NCBI RefSeq assembly: GCF_034351645.1
Contig: NZ_CP133782.1
Location: forward strand, 5,001-69,000
DNA: 64,000 nucleotides
Origin: Pseudomonas sp. DC1.2
GTDB lineage: Bacteria; Pseudomonadota; Gammaproteobacteria; Pseudomonadales; Pseudomonadaceae
Direction of reading: 5' to 3'
Numbering within the stretch: the stretch's first letter is position 1; the number at the start of each line of letters is the position of its first letter. Both the position numbers and the translations under genes were made by a program. Positions 36,743 through 45,887 of this stretch are shown in pieces. The notes below the pieces were generated by a model. The model was not told where the DNA came from. It saw only the letters and a list, made by a program, of their open reading frames with translations, and searched no databases.

Positions 36743-38314
36743 ATGGAGGCGCGCAGAGAAACGTCGGTTGGCGACACGCAAGACCCCCACGCAGCACCAA
36801 GCGCCTGGATGGGCGCGCAACGCTGGGCTCGTTGGGCCAGAGAATATGGGCTGGTGTCGATCATGGTTTTGGCGGCGCTGGTGCGTTTCTACGACCTGAC
36901 GGCCGCCGCGATCTGGGGCGACGAAGGTTCCAGCCTGTTGTTGAGCCAGCACTCGTTGAGCGAAATCTGGGCGCATGCCGCCCACGACGTACACCCACCG
37001 CTGTACTTCATGCTGCTGCATGGCTGGATCGCCTGGTTCGGCGACGGTATTTTTTCGATCCGCGCCATGAGTGCAATACCGGGGGTCATTACGGTCGGGC
37101 TGGGCGTGTGGCTGGTCGACCTCCTCGCCACCCGGCGCGCTGCCTTACTGGCGGGTATCCTGCTGGCGCTGCTGCCCACAGCGGTGCGTTACAGCCAGGA
37201 AGTGCGCATGTACTCCTTGCTCGGCCTGCTACTGATCGGGGCCACGATTGCGCTGGTGTATTGGGTCCGGCAACCCCGGCGTAACGGCTATCTCGCGGTG
37301 TACACGCTGCTGATGGCGGCGGCGTTCTATACCCATTATTTCACTGCGCTGTGTGTCATCAGTCATTGGCTGTGGCTGGCCGTAGTGCGTGTGCAGCCGG
37401 GCTATCGCCTGCGGCATATCCAGCGTCCGGCCTGGTGGCTGGCGAACCTGGGGATTGTGTTGCTGTACTTGCCTTGGGTGCCCAACCTGATCGATCTGGT
37501 GCAGCACATGGATGCGCTCAAAGCCAATGGCGATGTTGGCTGGGAAGACCCGGTCACGCTGAGTTCATTGCCGTCGATGATCTGGTCGGTGCTGACCCAG
37601 GACGACGGCGCAACGTTGCCACGCTGGCTGTTCGTCACGTTGCCGGTGGCGGTGCTGGCGGTTACAGGTGTGGCGTTGGCACGCGATCGCAGCATTTTTC
37701 GCGGCAGTGTCCTGCTGGCGTTTTTCAGCGTGCTGCCGATGTTGCTGGTGTTCGCGGTGTCGTTCATCTCGCCAGTGTTCATTGAACGTTATTTGACCGC
37801 CTACGCGCTGGGCTTGCCGATGCTGGTGGCACTGGCGGTTGATCGTCTGTACGCACGTTTTCGAGTGTTGGCGCTGGCCATTCTGGTGCTGTTCATCGGG
37901 GTTGAACTGGTGGGGGTGAAAAACAACGCCACGGCTATTCCCAGCGAACAGTTCAGCGTCATGGTCGACTACGTCAATCAGCGTTTCGTCCCTGGCGACC
38001 AGATTGTGACGGGAGATATGCTCTGGTATCTCGTTTACGTCTATTACAACCGCACCGACGCCAAGCCGCTGCTGTACACGCCGCCCCAGGCCAATGGGTC
38101 GTCGAGCCGGCCCAATGCCTATGGCTTTGGTACGTTGGTGACCAGCGACGTCTATGTGGACAGCCTGGGTGATTTGCTTAAAAGCGGTGGGCGCGTGTGG
38201 TTGATCGGTTTGGCGCAGATGCCGGACGAGTTCCCCGCATTGCCCGCCGGCTGGCAAAATCTGGGCGAGAAGCGGGTCGGGGATGTTAGGGCGAGGTTGT
38301 TTGTGCGGCCGTGA
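36743..38314 (+). CDS. GT39/ArnT-like membrane glycosyltransferase
   Basis: Integral membrane protein of 523 residues with about ten or more helices. It carries the family's acidic motif early in the first periplasmic loop (IWGDEGSSLLLS) and the HPPLYF motif, as in PMT/ArnT-type enzymes that move a sugar from a polyprenyl-phosphate carrier onto an acceptor. The C-terminal soluble domain (about 400-523) may bind the acceptor. Acceptor and sugar unknown. ATG 36743 follows GAGGAAGTA; a GTG at 36713 is a weaker alternative. Stands alone. Confidence 0.82.
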   Translation: MEARRETSVGDTQDPHAAPSAWMGAQRWARWAREYGLVSIMVLAALVRFYDLTAAAIWGDEGSSLLLSQHSLSEIWAHAAHDVHPPLYFMLLHGWIAWFGDGIFSIRAMSAIPGVITVGLGVWLVDLLATRRAALLAGILLALLPTAVRYSQEVRMYSLLGLLLIGATIALVYWVRQPRRNGYLAVYTLLMAAAFYTHYFTALCVISHWLWLAVVRVQPGYRLRHIQRPAWWLANLGIVLLYLPWVPNLIDLVQHMDALKANGDVGWEDPVTLSSLPSMIWSVLTQDDGATLPRWLFVTLPVAVLAVTGVALARDRSIFRGSVLLAFFSVLPMLLVFAVSFISPVFIERYLTAYALGLPMLVALAVDRLYARFRVLALAILVLFIGVELVGVKNNATAIPSEQFSVMVDYVNQRFVPGDQIVTGDMLWYLVYVYYNRTDAKPLLYTPPQANGSSSRPNAYGFGTLVTSDVYVDSLGDLLKSGGRVWLIGLAQMPDEFPALPAGWQNLGEKRVGDVRARLFVRP

Positions 38315-38346
38315 GGGCATCCGCGCAGCACTCGCGCTGGCGCTGA

Positions 38347-38967
38347 TTGTTTCCTCACAGTGGTGGCTCGGCTGCTTTAACTCTCGCACTGCTGGTCGGC
38401 CGCTTACCACTGCGGTTAAACGCTTCACCCAAAAACAGTGACGCTTACCGCAGCTTTTTACCCGCTCCGCTCCGATTTGATATCAAAAGTCCAATAGTGA
38501 ACCCCCGTCCATCGACTACGCTCTGTCCTATAAGTGGACTGACGAAAACGGTGAAGGGATTGCAACAGTTTCACTTTATCTGCGGCTTGCCGCGTTCTGT
38601 TTTCACCGTGCCTTCTGCCCATTTTTTGCAGAATTCGCGTTTTCACGCGGACATGGCCAGCCCGGTCGGTGCTCTCTTCAGCCGCATCCTTGATCAAAGC
38701 AGCGCCAGCAGTGAATTTGCGGTGGGCGGGCATTACGACGCCCACTCGTTTTGGGTCAACGACAAATGGGCCGACGACAAGGTGAAAGGGACCTGGAACC
38801 TGTTTAATGTTATTTCCGCGCCGGTCGCAATCCATGTCGCCAAAGCGGTCGAGGAAGTGGCCAAGGCGTGCCGCCAGGCGATGTCCATCGCGGCATTGGC
38901 CAACCGCGAAGCGGCGTGGGTGTCGGGCGCTATCACGGTGCCGGTGGCTTATGTCAAAGCAGCCTGA
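38347..38967 (+). CDS. Uncharacterised ORF upstream of cysC, possibly a degraded gene
   Basis: I do not recognise this 206-codon frame. The C-terminal half (from about MASPVGALFSRILDQ, 38653) looks protein-like: alternating charged and hydrophobic residues, an HSFWVNDKWADDKVKGTW segment and a long Ala-rich helix. The N-terminal part does not. A different frame around 38510-38600 (IDYALSYKWTDENGEGIATV) looks more coding, which would fit a frameshifted gene. It overlaps cysC by 17 bases. Confidence 0.35.
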   Translation: MFPHSGGSAALTLALLVGRLPLRLNASPKNSDAYRSFLPAPLRFDIKSPIVNPRPSTTLCPISGLTKTVKGLQQFHFICGLPRSVFTVPSAHFLQNSRFHADMASPVGALFSRILDQSSASSEFAVGGHYDAHSFWVNDKWADDKVKGTWNLFNVISAPVAIHVAKAVEEVAKACRQAMSIAALANREAAWVSGAITVPVAYVKAA

Positions 38968-39556
38968 TTTGCTGGCGCCGACGTCGAGTGTCAGCCGCGC
39001 TCGGCGCGAGGCCCGCAACGGTCATCGCGGTACGGCGATTCTGCTGACCGGGTTGCCGGCCGCCGGCAAATCTACCCTGGCCCAAGCGCTGCACGCCGCG
39101 CTGTTCGAGCGCGGCGTGCAAAGTGTGGTGCTCGATGGCGACGGCTTGCGTGTGGGGCTCAATCGCGACTTGGGGTTCGCCGACAGTGATCGTCTGGAAA
39201 ATATTCGTCGCGCCAGTGAACTGGCGGCACTGCTGGTGGAAAACGGGCAGATCGTGATTCTGGCAATGATCGCACCGCTGGCGGAGTTGCGGGCGCTGTT
39301 CGCCCAGAGGCTTGGCGCTGATTACCACGAAGTCTGGTGCTGCGCATCGTTGGCGGTGTGTGAACAGCGAGACCCAAAAGGTCACTACGCCCGGGCCCGG
39401 CGCGGCGATCTGGCGGGTTTCACGGGCGTGTCCGCGCCTTATGAGGCGCCGCTGTGCGCGTCGCTGGTGCTCGACACGGGTGTGCAACCGGTCGCGGACT
39501 GTCTTGAGCGTTTGCTCGGGTGGCTTGAAGCGTGTGCGGTGCTGCCCAAGCGATAA
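38951..39556 (+). CDS. cysC: CysC, adenylylsulfate (APS) kinase
   Basis: Protein of 201 residues that phosphorylates APS to PAPS, the donor for sulfate transfer. P-loop GLPAAGKST is at 34-42. The APS-binding block LDGDGLRVGL-NRDLGFADSDRLENIRR and the KGHYARARRGDLAGFTG-SAPYEAP motif are intact. The usual serine-containing ISPF segment reads MIAPLAELR. ATG 38951 follows a weak GGTGG and overlaps the upstream ORF, suggesting coupling. A free-standing CysC next to a sulfotransferase-like remnant suggests a former role in sulfating a product rather than general assimilation (inference). Confidence 0.93.
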   Translation: MSKQPDLLAPTSSVSRARREARNGHRGTAILLTGLPAAGKSTLAQALHAALFERGVQSVVLDGDGLRVGLNRDLGFADSDRLENIRRASELAALLVENGQIVILAMIAPLAELRALFAQRLGADYHEVWCCASLAVCEQRDPKGHYARARRGDLAGFTGVSAPYEAPLCASLVLDTGVQPVADCLERLLGWLEACAVLPKR

Positions 39557-39577
39557 GTCGCCCGGTATTCTCCCGTT

Positions 39578-39735
39578 TACGGTTGAAGGTGGAGGTGCTG
39601 CTGTTGCAGGCGTTGGCGGCTCGACGCTGTTCAGTCAGGCGCTTGCCCGACTCGACAGCCACATCGTTTTCAGCGAACCACCACCGCTGGACGTCTTGCT
39701 GCGCGGTGGCTTGCCGGCTGCGTCATGTGTCGAGG
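39578..39735 (+). pseudogene. Sulfotransferase-like gene fragment
   Basis: In the frame ending at 39788 the peptide GVGGSTLFSQALARLDSHIV, followed by FSEPPPLDVLLRGG, resembles the PAPS-binding N-terminal loop (GSTL) and the following conserved block of bacterial sulfotransferase-like proteins. The similarity stops after about 50 residues and the DNA turns into REP-like sequence (ATCGCGAGCAGGCTC, from about 39749). No start codon of its own is evident. It directly follows cysC. Confidence 0.5.
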
Positions 39736-39813
39736 GCTCTGAGGCCATCGCGAGCAGGCTCTTGCGACGTTTAGCAGGCCGCGCATAAACGAAGAAGGCG
39801 TCTGCGAGAAGGT

Positions 39814-40572
39814 TCAGGGTTTGGACGACAAATCCGCCATGCCCTTGAGCAATTCGATCGGCAGCGGGAAGACAATGGTCGAACTCTTGTCGCCGGCAAT
39901 CGACGTCAGCGTCTGCATGTAGCGCAATTGCATCGCGCCCGGCTGGCGACCGAGCATCTCGGCCGCTTGCATGAGTTTTTCCGAGGCCTGCAATTCGCCC
40001 TCGGCGTGGATCACTTTGGCCCGTCGTTCCCGTTCGGCTTCGGCTTGTTTGGCGATGGCCCGTACCATCGACTCGTTAAGGTCCACATGCTTGATTTCGA
40101 CGTTGGCGACCTTGATGCCCCAGGTGTCAGTCTGCGCGTCGAGGACTTGCTGGATGTCCACGTTTAGCCGCTCGCGCTCGGCCAGCAACTCGTCGAGTTC
40201 ATGCTTGCCGAGCACCGCCCGCAACGTGGTCTGCGCCAGTTGGCTGGTGGCCATCAGGAAGTCTTCAACCTGAATGATCGCTTTCTGCGGATCAAGCACG
40301 CGGAAATACAGCACGGCGTTGACCTTCACCGAAACGTTATCGCGGGTTATCACGTCTTGCGGCGGCACGTCGAGGACGATGGTTCGCAGGTCGACGCGAA
40401 CCATTTGCTGGACCACTGGAATCAGCAGGATCAGGCCTGGGCCCTTGACCTGCCAGAAGCGCCCGAGCTGAAACACCACCCCGCGCTCATATTCGCGCAG
40501 GATGCGAAAGGTCGACCCCGCCAGCGCAATCACCAATAACAGTAGCGCGGCAACACCCACTTGCAGGCCCAT
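39814..40572 (-). CDS. Slipin / SPFH-domain (stomatin-like) membrane protein
   Basis: Protein of 252 residues with an N-terminal membrane segment (about 4-22) and an SPFH/band-7 domain ([33 protein letters not shown]), then a charged coiled coil ([17 protein letters not shown]). Stomatin-like slipins form membrane rafts and pair with NfeD proteins. The nfeD gene lies immediately upstream in the same operon, with three bases between stop and start. Confidence 0.93.
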   Translation of the reverse strand: MGLQVGVAALLLLVIALAGSTFRILREYERGVVFQLGRFWQVKGPGLILLIPVVQQMVRVDLRTIVLDVPPQDVITRDNVSVKVNAVLYFRVLDPQKAIIQVEDFLMATSQLAQTTLRAVLGKHELDELLAERERLNVDIQQVLDAQTDTWGIKVANVEIKHVDLNESMVRAIAKQAEAERERRAKVIHAEGELQASEKLMQAAEMLGRQPGAMQLRYMQTLTSIAGDKSSTIVFPLPIELLKGMADLSSKP

Positions 40573-40574
40573 GA

Positions 40575-41108
40575 TTATTCTCCCGCTGGCGCCGCGTCAG
40601 CCGCGGCCACTTGCAGCAACACACCGTTGCGCGCCACCACCCGGACCCGTTGCCCGGGTTGCAGCGGTGTTGCACTCAATACTTGCCAGTTTTCCCCTTG
40701 CAGGTGAACCCAGCCATTGCAGGCGTTACCCATTTGCAACCCGGTGATCGGCGTGACGCTGCCGAGCAGCCCCGCATCGCCACTGACGATTCGCCGCGGG
40801 CGGGTTTTCAGGGCGCGGATCAGCAGCGCGACAAGTAGCACGGCACTGACCAGCCCAAGACCGATGATCAACGGAACCGGGAGTTCGGTATTGGTCAGAA
40901 GGACCGCACCGATGACGAACATCACAATGCCGGCCAGGCCGATCACGCCGTAATTGGGCACCGTGGCTTCGGCCACCAGAAAGGCGAAGCCAAACAGAAT
41001 GAGCCAGAGACCCATGGGATTGGGGATCAGCAGGACAACACTGTCCGCCGCGAAAACCGATCCGCTCATGGCCAACAGCAATACAGCGGTACACCAGCGA
41101 GTGTTCAC
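40575..41108 (-). CDS. NfeD-family membrane protein (short form)
   Basis: Protein of 177 residues: an N-terminal signal or membrane segment, a block of three to four helices (about 27-105) and a C-terminal OB-fold NfeD domain ([20 protein letters not shown]). It lacks the N-terminal ClpP-like protease of long NfeD proteins, or that part was never present. Start is GTG 41108, preceded by a strong GGAGG. Operon partner of the slipin; likely involved in membrane quality control. Confidence 0.92.
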   Translation of the reverse strand: MNTRWCTAVLLLAMSGSVFAADSVVLLIPNPMGLWLILFGFAFLVAEATVPNYGVIGLAGIVMFVIGAVLLTNTELPVPLIIGLGLVSAVLLVALLIRALKTRPRRIVSGDAGLLGSVTPITGLQMGNACNGWVHLQGENWQVLSATPLQPGQRVRVVARNGVLLQVAAADAAPAGE

Positions 41109-41301
41109 TTGACCCTCCGAGAGCGTCTTGGGGGAAGCGCTCTCTACAGTCTAGTTGAGCCCCGGCGGGTTTGAATTCTGATCCCGTGCCCGTCTGATCC
41201 GGTGGGCAGATTCCCTGTCGGTTTCTGGCATTGGGCCTAGACTTTCAAGCAACAGAACGGGTTTAACCACCGTCCGCTCACCGCGGACACCGAGGTGAAT
41301 C

Positions 41302-41763
41302 ATGCGCATGGCAAGAACTGTGCAGAACAGCCTGGACAAGGCTCGCTGCGAATATGACGTCGTCACTCATCCTCACTCGGCCAGCAGCCTGGAAACGGCG
41401 CGGGTCGCAGGCATTCCGGCAGAACGGGTGGCCAAATCGGTGATCCTCGATGATCACCACGGGCATTATTTGATGGCCGTACTGCCTGCCAGTCGTCACT
41501 TGGACCTGAGCAAAGTTCGCGGCAGTGGCGAATGGCAGATCACCCGGGAAAGTACCCTGGCTCATCTGTTCAACGATTGCGAACGCGGAGCGGTGCCAGC
41601 ACTGGGTGAGTCCTATGGCCTGGACATGGTCATCGACCCATTGCTGACCCGGCAGAAAGACATCTACGTCGAGGCCGGCAATCACCACAACCTGGTCCAC
41701 ATGAGCATGTTGCAGTACCTGAAAATGGTGCCGCACGCCGAGGTGTGCGAGTTGAGCCACTAA
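41302..41763 (+). CDS. YbaK/ProX-type aminoacyl-tRNA deacylase
   Basis: Protein of 153 residues of the YbaK/EbsC fold, which hydrolyses mischarged tRNAs (for example Cys- or Ala-tRNA-Pro). Visible features are the early THPHSASSLETA segment, VAKSVILDD with the conserved lysine, and the C-terminal VEAGNHHNLVHMS, similar to the GRGH/H-containing end of the family. ATG 41302 has GAGGTG upstream. A DUF2789 gene follows after 30 bases. Confidence 0.85.
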   Translation: MRMARTVQNSLDKARCEYDVVTHPHSASSLETARVAGIPAERVAKSVILDDHHGHYLMAVLPASRHLDLSKVRGSGEWQITRESTLAHLFNDCERGAVPALGESYGLDMVIDPLLTRQKDIYVEAGNHHNLVHMSMLQYLKMVPHAEVCELSH

Positions 41764-41793
41764 CCTTATTGTTCAGTCGCCACGGAGCCCGAT

Positions 41794-42039
41794 ATGCAAT
41801 CGCCGACTCACAGCCTGCCCTCGCTCTTCAAACAACTCGGCCTGGACAACGACCCGGCCAGCATTGAGCAGTTCGTTGCCACTCATTCACCGCTCAAACC
41901 TCAGCTGCACCTGGCTGACGCATTTTTCTGGAGCAAGGGCCAGGCTGAGTTTCTGCGCGAGGAAATTCTGGGCGATGCGGATTGGGCTGAGGTGGTGGAT
42001 CAGCTGGATGTGCTGCTGAGGACGGGGCGAGCGGTGTAA
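41794..42039 (+). CDS. DUF2789 domain protein
   Basis: Small protein of 81 residues beginning MQSPTHSLPSLFKQLGLDND and matching the DUF2789 pattern found across pseudomonads (HSPL, FWSKGQAEFLREEI, DADWAEVVDQLD). Function unknown. Follows the deacylase gene closely, possibly in the same transcript. Confidence 0.85.
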   Translation: MQSPTHSLPSLFKQLGLDNDPASIEQFVATHSPLKPQLHLADAFFWSKGQAEFLREEILGDADWAEVVDQLDVLLRTGRAV

Positions 42040-42243
42040 AAAATTTTCAGGAATCGGCTGAAACTGCTCGCCCATCGCACGCAGGGAGTGCGACAGACAT
42101 GGACCATGCGGCCCGTTATTTATTCTGCCGCCCGTCCTGTTCAGTTTCCAATACTGTGCCGATTCTTGAAGAGGTCGGCAGCGGCTTGCTCATCAATTTG
42201 TTTCAAAACTTGACCCGCTTTCCTTTCCAGTGCCATATTGATA

Positions 42244-42257
42244 GTTAGCAAACTAAC
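42244..42257. promoter_or_regulatory. Probable MarR operator
   Basis: Perfect dyad GTTAG-CAAA-CTAAC a few bases before the GTG start of the MarR gene. MarR proteins typically bind such short A/T-rich palindromes over their own promoters. It would couple the regulator and the efflux operon behind it. Confidence 0.6.
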
Positions 42258-42260
42258 AGT

Positions 42261-42728
42261 GTGTCTATTCCCGTGCCCAAATCCCTCGACGCCCTCCAGA
42301 TGAACATCAGCAGCGCCATGGTGGTGTCCGCCCGGCATTGGCGGAAAATCTGCCAGACCACGCTGGCCAACTACGGCATCTCCGAAGCGTGCGCCGTTCC
42401 GTTGTTGATGATCGGGCGTCTGGGCGAGGGCGTGCGGCAGGTGACAGTGGCGCACGCGGCAGGGATGGAGAGCCCGTCGCTGGTGCGTTTGCTCGATCAG
42501 TTGTGCAATTCCGGTTATGTCTGCCGCACCGAAGATCCTCACGACCGGCGCGCCAAATGCCTGAGCCTGACCGAAACCGGGCGCGAGTTGGTGCAAGCGG
42601 TTGAAATCGAACTGGTGCGTTTACGCCATGAGGTGCTGGAAGGCATCGCGGTGAGCGATCTGGAGGCTGCCCTGCGTGTATTGAGAGCCTTTGAAGCAGC
42701 CCATCATTTGCCGGTGGCCGCCCCTTGA
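42261..42728 (+). CDS. MarR-family transcriptional regulator of the efflux operon
   Basis: Regulator of 155 residues with a winged helix-turn-helix (about 50-110: VTVAHAAGMESPSLVRLLDQL and the wing EDPHDRRAKCLSLTETGREL). It is the first gene of the operon with a FUSC exporter, DUF1656, HlyD and OprM-like proteins, and probably represses the operon until an aromatic or toxic ligand binds. Start is GTG 42261, immediately after the palindrome. Confidence 0.9.
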   Translation: MSIPVPKSLDALQMNISSAMVVSARHWRKICQTTLANYGISEACAVPLLMIGRLGEGVRQVTVAHAAGMESPSLVRLLDQLCNSGYVCRTEDPHDRRAKCLSLTETGRELVQAVEIELVRLRHEVLEGIAVSDLEAALRVLRAFEAAHHLPVAAP

Positions 42729-44797
42729 ACGGATTTTTTACCGGCATGCCCCCCGCGCGCGACTGGTTTTATGGGGTGCGCACCTTCGCCGCGTCGATGA
42801 TCGCGCTGTACATCGCCATGCTGATGCAGATGCCGCGTCCGTATTGGGCCATGGCGACGGTGTATATCGTTTCCAGCCCGTTCGTCGGCCCCACCAGTTC
42901 CAAGGCCCTGTACCGTGCAGTCGGCACCCTTCTTGGCGCCGCCGCCGCGGTTTTTTTCGTGCCGATGTTTGTCCAGACGCCCTATGTGCTGGTGGTGGTC
43001 ATCGCCCTGTGGACCGGCACTCTGCTGTTTCTGTCCCTGCACCTGCGCACAGCGAACAGTTACGCCTTGATGCTCGCCGGGTACACCTTGCCTCTGATCG
43101 CGCTGCCGGTGGTGGATAACCCGCTGGCGGTGTGGGACGTGGCCGAGGCGCGCACTGAAGAAATTTTCCTTGGTATCGCTGTCGCCGCGGTGGTGGGCAG
43201 CATGTTTTGGCCACGGCGTCTGGCGCCGGTATTCAGCGATTCGGTGAACAAATGGTTTGCCGATGCCTCGACCTACAGCCTGCGCTTCCTCAGTCGTGAC
43301 GTGCAGCCGGACGAAGTCAGCGCCCTGCGTTCGGCCATGGTCGCGACCTTTAACAGCCTGGAGCTGATGATCGGTCAGTTGCCGCACGAAGGTGCGCGGC
43401 CGCAAACCGTGCGCAATACCAAGGAGTTGCGCGGGCGAATGATTCACCTGTTGCCGGTGATCGATGCCCTCGACGACGCGCTCTACGCCCTTGAACGGCG
43501 AACGCCCGAGCTGGTGGATAAATTTGCGCCTTTGCTGACGGCAACCACCGAGTGGCTCGCTCACAAAGAGGCTGACCTGGGCCGCTGGCAAGCGCTCAAA
43601 GAGCAACTAGAGTCGCGGCAACCTAGTGCCGAGGCGCTGGATGATCGCAAGCAACTGCTGTTTTCCAACGCGTTGTATCGCCTCGGCGAATGGATCGACC
43701 TGTGGCAAGACTGTCGCAGCCTGCAATACGCCATCCAGTGCGAAAGCCAGGACAGCTGGCGCGCGGTTTACCGGCATTGGCGCCTGGGTCGTCTGACACC
43801 GTTTCTCGACCGTGGGTTGATGCTCTATTCGGCGGCGTCCACGGTGACCGCGATCATTGTGGCGTCGGTGCTGTGGATCTTGCTGGGCTGGAACGACGGC
43901 GGCAGCGCCGTGATTCTGGCAGCGGTGGCCTGTAGTTTTTTTGCGTCGATGGACGACCCGGCGCCGCAGATTTACCGGTTTTTTTTCTGGACCGCGATGT
44001 CGGCACTGTTTGCCAGTCTTTATCTGTTTCTGATCCTGCCCAACCTGCATGATTTCCCGATGCTGGTGCTGGCGTTCGCCGTGCCGTTCATTTGCGTCGG
44101 TACGCTCACGCTGCAACCGCGATTCTATTTGGGCATGCTGTTGACCATCGTAAACACCTCATCCTTTATCAGTATCCAGGGTGCCTACGACGCGGACTTC
44201 TTCAGCTTCGTCAACTCCAACCTGGCCGGCCCCATCGGGCTGTTGTTCGCCTTTATCTGGACATTGGTTGCGCGCCCGTTCGGCGCGGAACTGGCGGCCA
44301 AACGGCTGACTCGTTTCAGTTGGCGCGACATCGTCAGCCTCACCGAACCCGCTACGCTGTCGGAGCATCGTTACCTGGGCGTACAGATGCTCGACCGCCT
44401 GATGCAGCATTTGCCCCGGCTTGGGTTAACGGGCCAAGACACCGGCGTTGCGCTGCGCGAAGTGCGGGTTGCGCTCAATTTGCTGGATCTACTCGCCTAT
44501 TCGCCTCGGGTTCTGGGCTTGCCGAAGGTGTTGTTAGGTCAAGTGGTCGTCGAGGTTGGCGGCTACTTCAAGGCGTGCCTGAAGGCGGGCGAGCGCTTGC
44601 CGGCGCCGAGTCCATTGTTGATGACCCTCGACCGCACGCGCCGAGCCCTCAGCGGTGCGGGCGATGATGAAACCCGCCGGCACTTGCTGCATGCCCTGAG
44701 TGGCTTACGTCTGGCGCTACTGCCAGGGGTGGAATTCGTTGGCGGCGGCGAGCCTGAAGAACAGCTTCCCCATGGCATCGATGGAGCGCCCTTATGA
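42725..44797 (+). CDS. FUSC-family inner-membrane exporter (AaeB / fusaric-acid-resistance type)
   Basis: Protein of 690 residues with two blocks of membrane helices (about 15-165 and 375-520) separated by and followed by cytoplasmic domains, as in AaeB and FusC-type aromatic acid exporters. Start is taken as TTG 42725 overlapping the MarR stop (coupling); ATG 42746 (MPPARDWF) is an alternative. Works with the downstream DUF1656, HlyD and OprM-like proteins as a tripartite pump; the substrate is probably an aromatic acid or other organic acid (family inference). Confidence 0.9.
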   Translation: MNGFFTGMPPARDWFYGVRTFAASMIALYIAMLMQMPRPYWAMATVYIVSSPFVGPTSSKALYRAVGTLLGAAAAVFFVPMFVQTPYVLVVVIALWTGTLLFLSLHLRTANSYALMLAGYTLPLIALPVVDNPLAVWDVAEARTEEIFLGIAVAAVVGSMFWPRRLAPVFSDSVNKWFADASTYSLRFLSRDVQPDEVSALRSAMVATFNSLELMIGQLPHEGARPQTVRNTKELRGRMIHLLPVIDALDDALYALERRTPELVDKFAPLLTATTEWLAHKEADLGRWQALKEQLESRQPSAEALDDRKQLLFSNALYRLGEWIDLWQDCRSLQYAIQCESQDSWRAVYRHWRLGRLTPFLDRGLMLYSAASTVTAIIVASVLWILLGWNDGGSAVILAAVACSFFASMDDPAPQIYRFFFWTAMSALFASLYLFLILPNLHDFPMLVLAFAVPFICVGTLTLQPRFYLGMLLTIVNTSSFISIQGAYDADFFSFVNSNLAGPIGLLFAFIWTLVARPFGAELAAKRLTRFSWRDIVSLTEPATLSEHRYLGVQMLDRLMQHLPRLGLTGQDTGVALREVRVALNLLDLLAYSPRVLGLPKVLLGQVVVEVGGYFKACLKAGERLPAPSPLLMTLDRTRRALSGAGDDETRRHLLHALSGLRLALLPGVEFVGGGEPEEQLPHGIDGAPL

Positions 44798-45003
44798 TCG
44801 GTGATCTGGATCTCAGCGGGGTTTTCCTCCCGACCCTGCTGGTGTTGATGGGCATTACGTATGTGTTGTACCTGTTGGTGCATGGGGTGCTAACGCGCCT
44901 GCACTTTTACCGTCTGGTCTGGCACCGGGCATTGTTCAACGTGGCTCTCTACGCTTTGCTGCTCGGCGCCGTGGACTCACTCAGTCGATACCTGATGACA
45001 TGA
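44794..45003 (+). CDS. DUF1656 small membrane protein (AaeX-like)
   Basis: Protein of 69 residues with two predicted membrane helices, matching the small DUF1656/AaeX proteins that accompany FUSC exporters. It overlaps the end of the exporter gene (ATGA) and the start of the HlyD gene, so the operon is tightly coupled. Confidence 0.9.
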   Translation: MIGDLDLSGVFLPTLLVLMGITYVLYLLVHGVLTRLHFYRLVWHRALFNVALYALLLGAVDSLSRYLMT

Positions 45004-45887
45004 AAAAACCTTTTTTGACCATTGGTCGCGTCGTGCTGACCTTACTTATCGTGACCTTCGCCGTTGTCGTGGTCTGGCGCATGGTGATGTATTACATGTT
45101 TGCGCCCTGGACCCGGGACGGGCATATCCGGGCCGACATCGTGCAAATCGCCCCGGACGTGTCCGGGCTGATCCAGCGCGTTGAGGTGCGTGATAACCAG
45201 TTGGTGACGCGTGGGCAAGTGCTGTTCAGCATCGACCAGGACCGCTTCAAATTGGCGCTGCGCCAAGCGAAAGCCGCCGTGGCCGACCGTGAAGAAACCC
45301 TGGCGCAGGCTCAGCGCGAGGCCAAGCGTAACCGTGGCCTGGGCAATCTGGTGCCGGCCGAGCAACTGGAAGAAAGCCAGTCGAAGGTCGCCCGTGCGCA
45401 GTCGGCGTTGTCTGAAGCCCTGGTGACGGTCGACAGCGCTCAGCTCAACCTGGACCGCTCGGTGATCCGCAGCCCGGTGGACGGTTATGTCAACGACCGT
45501 GCCCCGCGGGCTCAGGAGTTTGTAACCGCCGGGCGCCCGGTGTTGTCGGTGGTGGACAGTCATTCATTCCACATCGACGGCTATTTTGAAGAAACCAAAC
45601 TGGACGGGATTCATGTCGGCCAGAGCGTTGATATCCGAGTGATTGGCGACCGTGCCCGCTTGCGCGGGCATGTGGAAAGTATCGTCGCTGGCATCGAAGA
45701 CCGCGACCGCAGCAGTGGCAGTAACCTACTGCCCAACGTCAACCCGGCGTTCAGTTGGGTGCGGCTGGCCCAGCGAATTCCGGTGCGGATTGCCTTCGAC
45801 GATGTGCCCGCGGATTTCCGCATGATCGCCGGGCGCACCGCCACGGTCTCGATCATGGACGACAGCACCCGGGAGCCGGTGAAATGA
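45000..45887 (+). CDS. HlyD-family periplasmic adaptor (AaeA-like)
   Basis: Protein of 295 residues with one N-terminal helix (about 8-30), lipoyl-like halves (VSGLIQRVEVRDNQLVTRGQ and VIRSPVDGYVNDRAP) flanking a coiled coil, and a beta-barrel domain. It bridges the FUSC exporter and the OprM-like channel. Overlaps both neighbours by 4 bases. Confidence 0.93.
   Translation: MKKPFLTIGRVVLTLLIVTFAVVVVWRMVMYYMFAPWTRDGHIRADIVQIAPDVSGLIQRVEVRDNQLVTRGQVLFSIDQDRFKLALRQAKAAVADREETLAQAQREAKRNRGLGNLVPAEQLEESQSKVARAQSALSEALVTVDSAQLNLDRSVIRSPVDGYVNDRAPRAQEFVTAGRPVLSVVDSHSFHIDGYFEETKLDGIHVGQSVDIRVIGDRARLRGHVESIVAGIEDRDRSSGSNLLPNVNPAFSWVRLAQRIPVRIAFDDVPADFRMIAGRTATVSIMDDSTREPVK

Noticed and set aside
38458..39018. 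186-codon minus-strand frame
   Set aside because: Antisense to cysC start and the unassigned ORF; no motif support.
42141..42236. 31-codon minus-strand frame (MALERKAGQVLKQIDEQAAA...) upstream of marR
   Set aside because: Looks somewhat protein-like but lacks a ribosome site and is too short to support alone.
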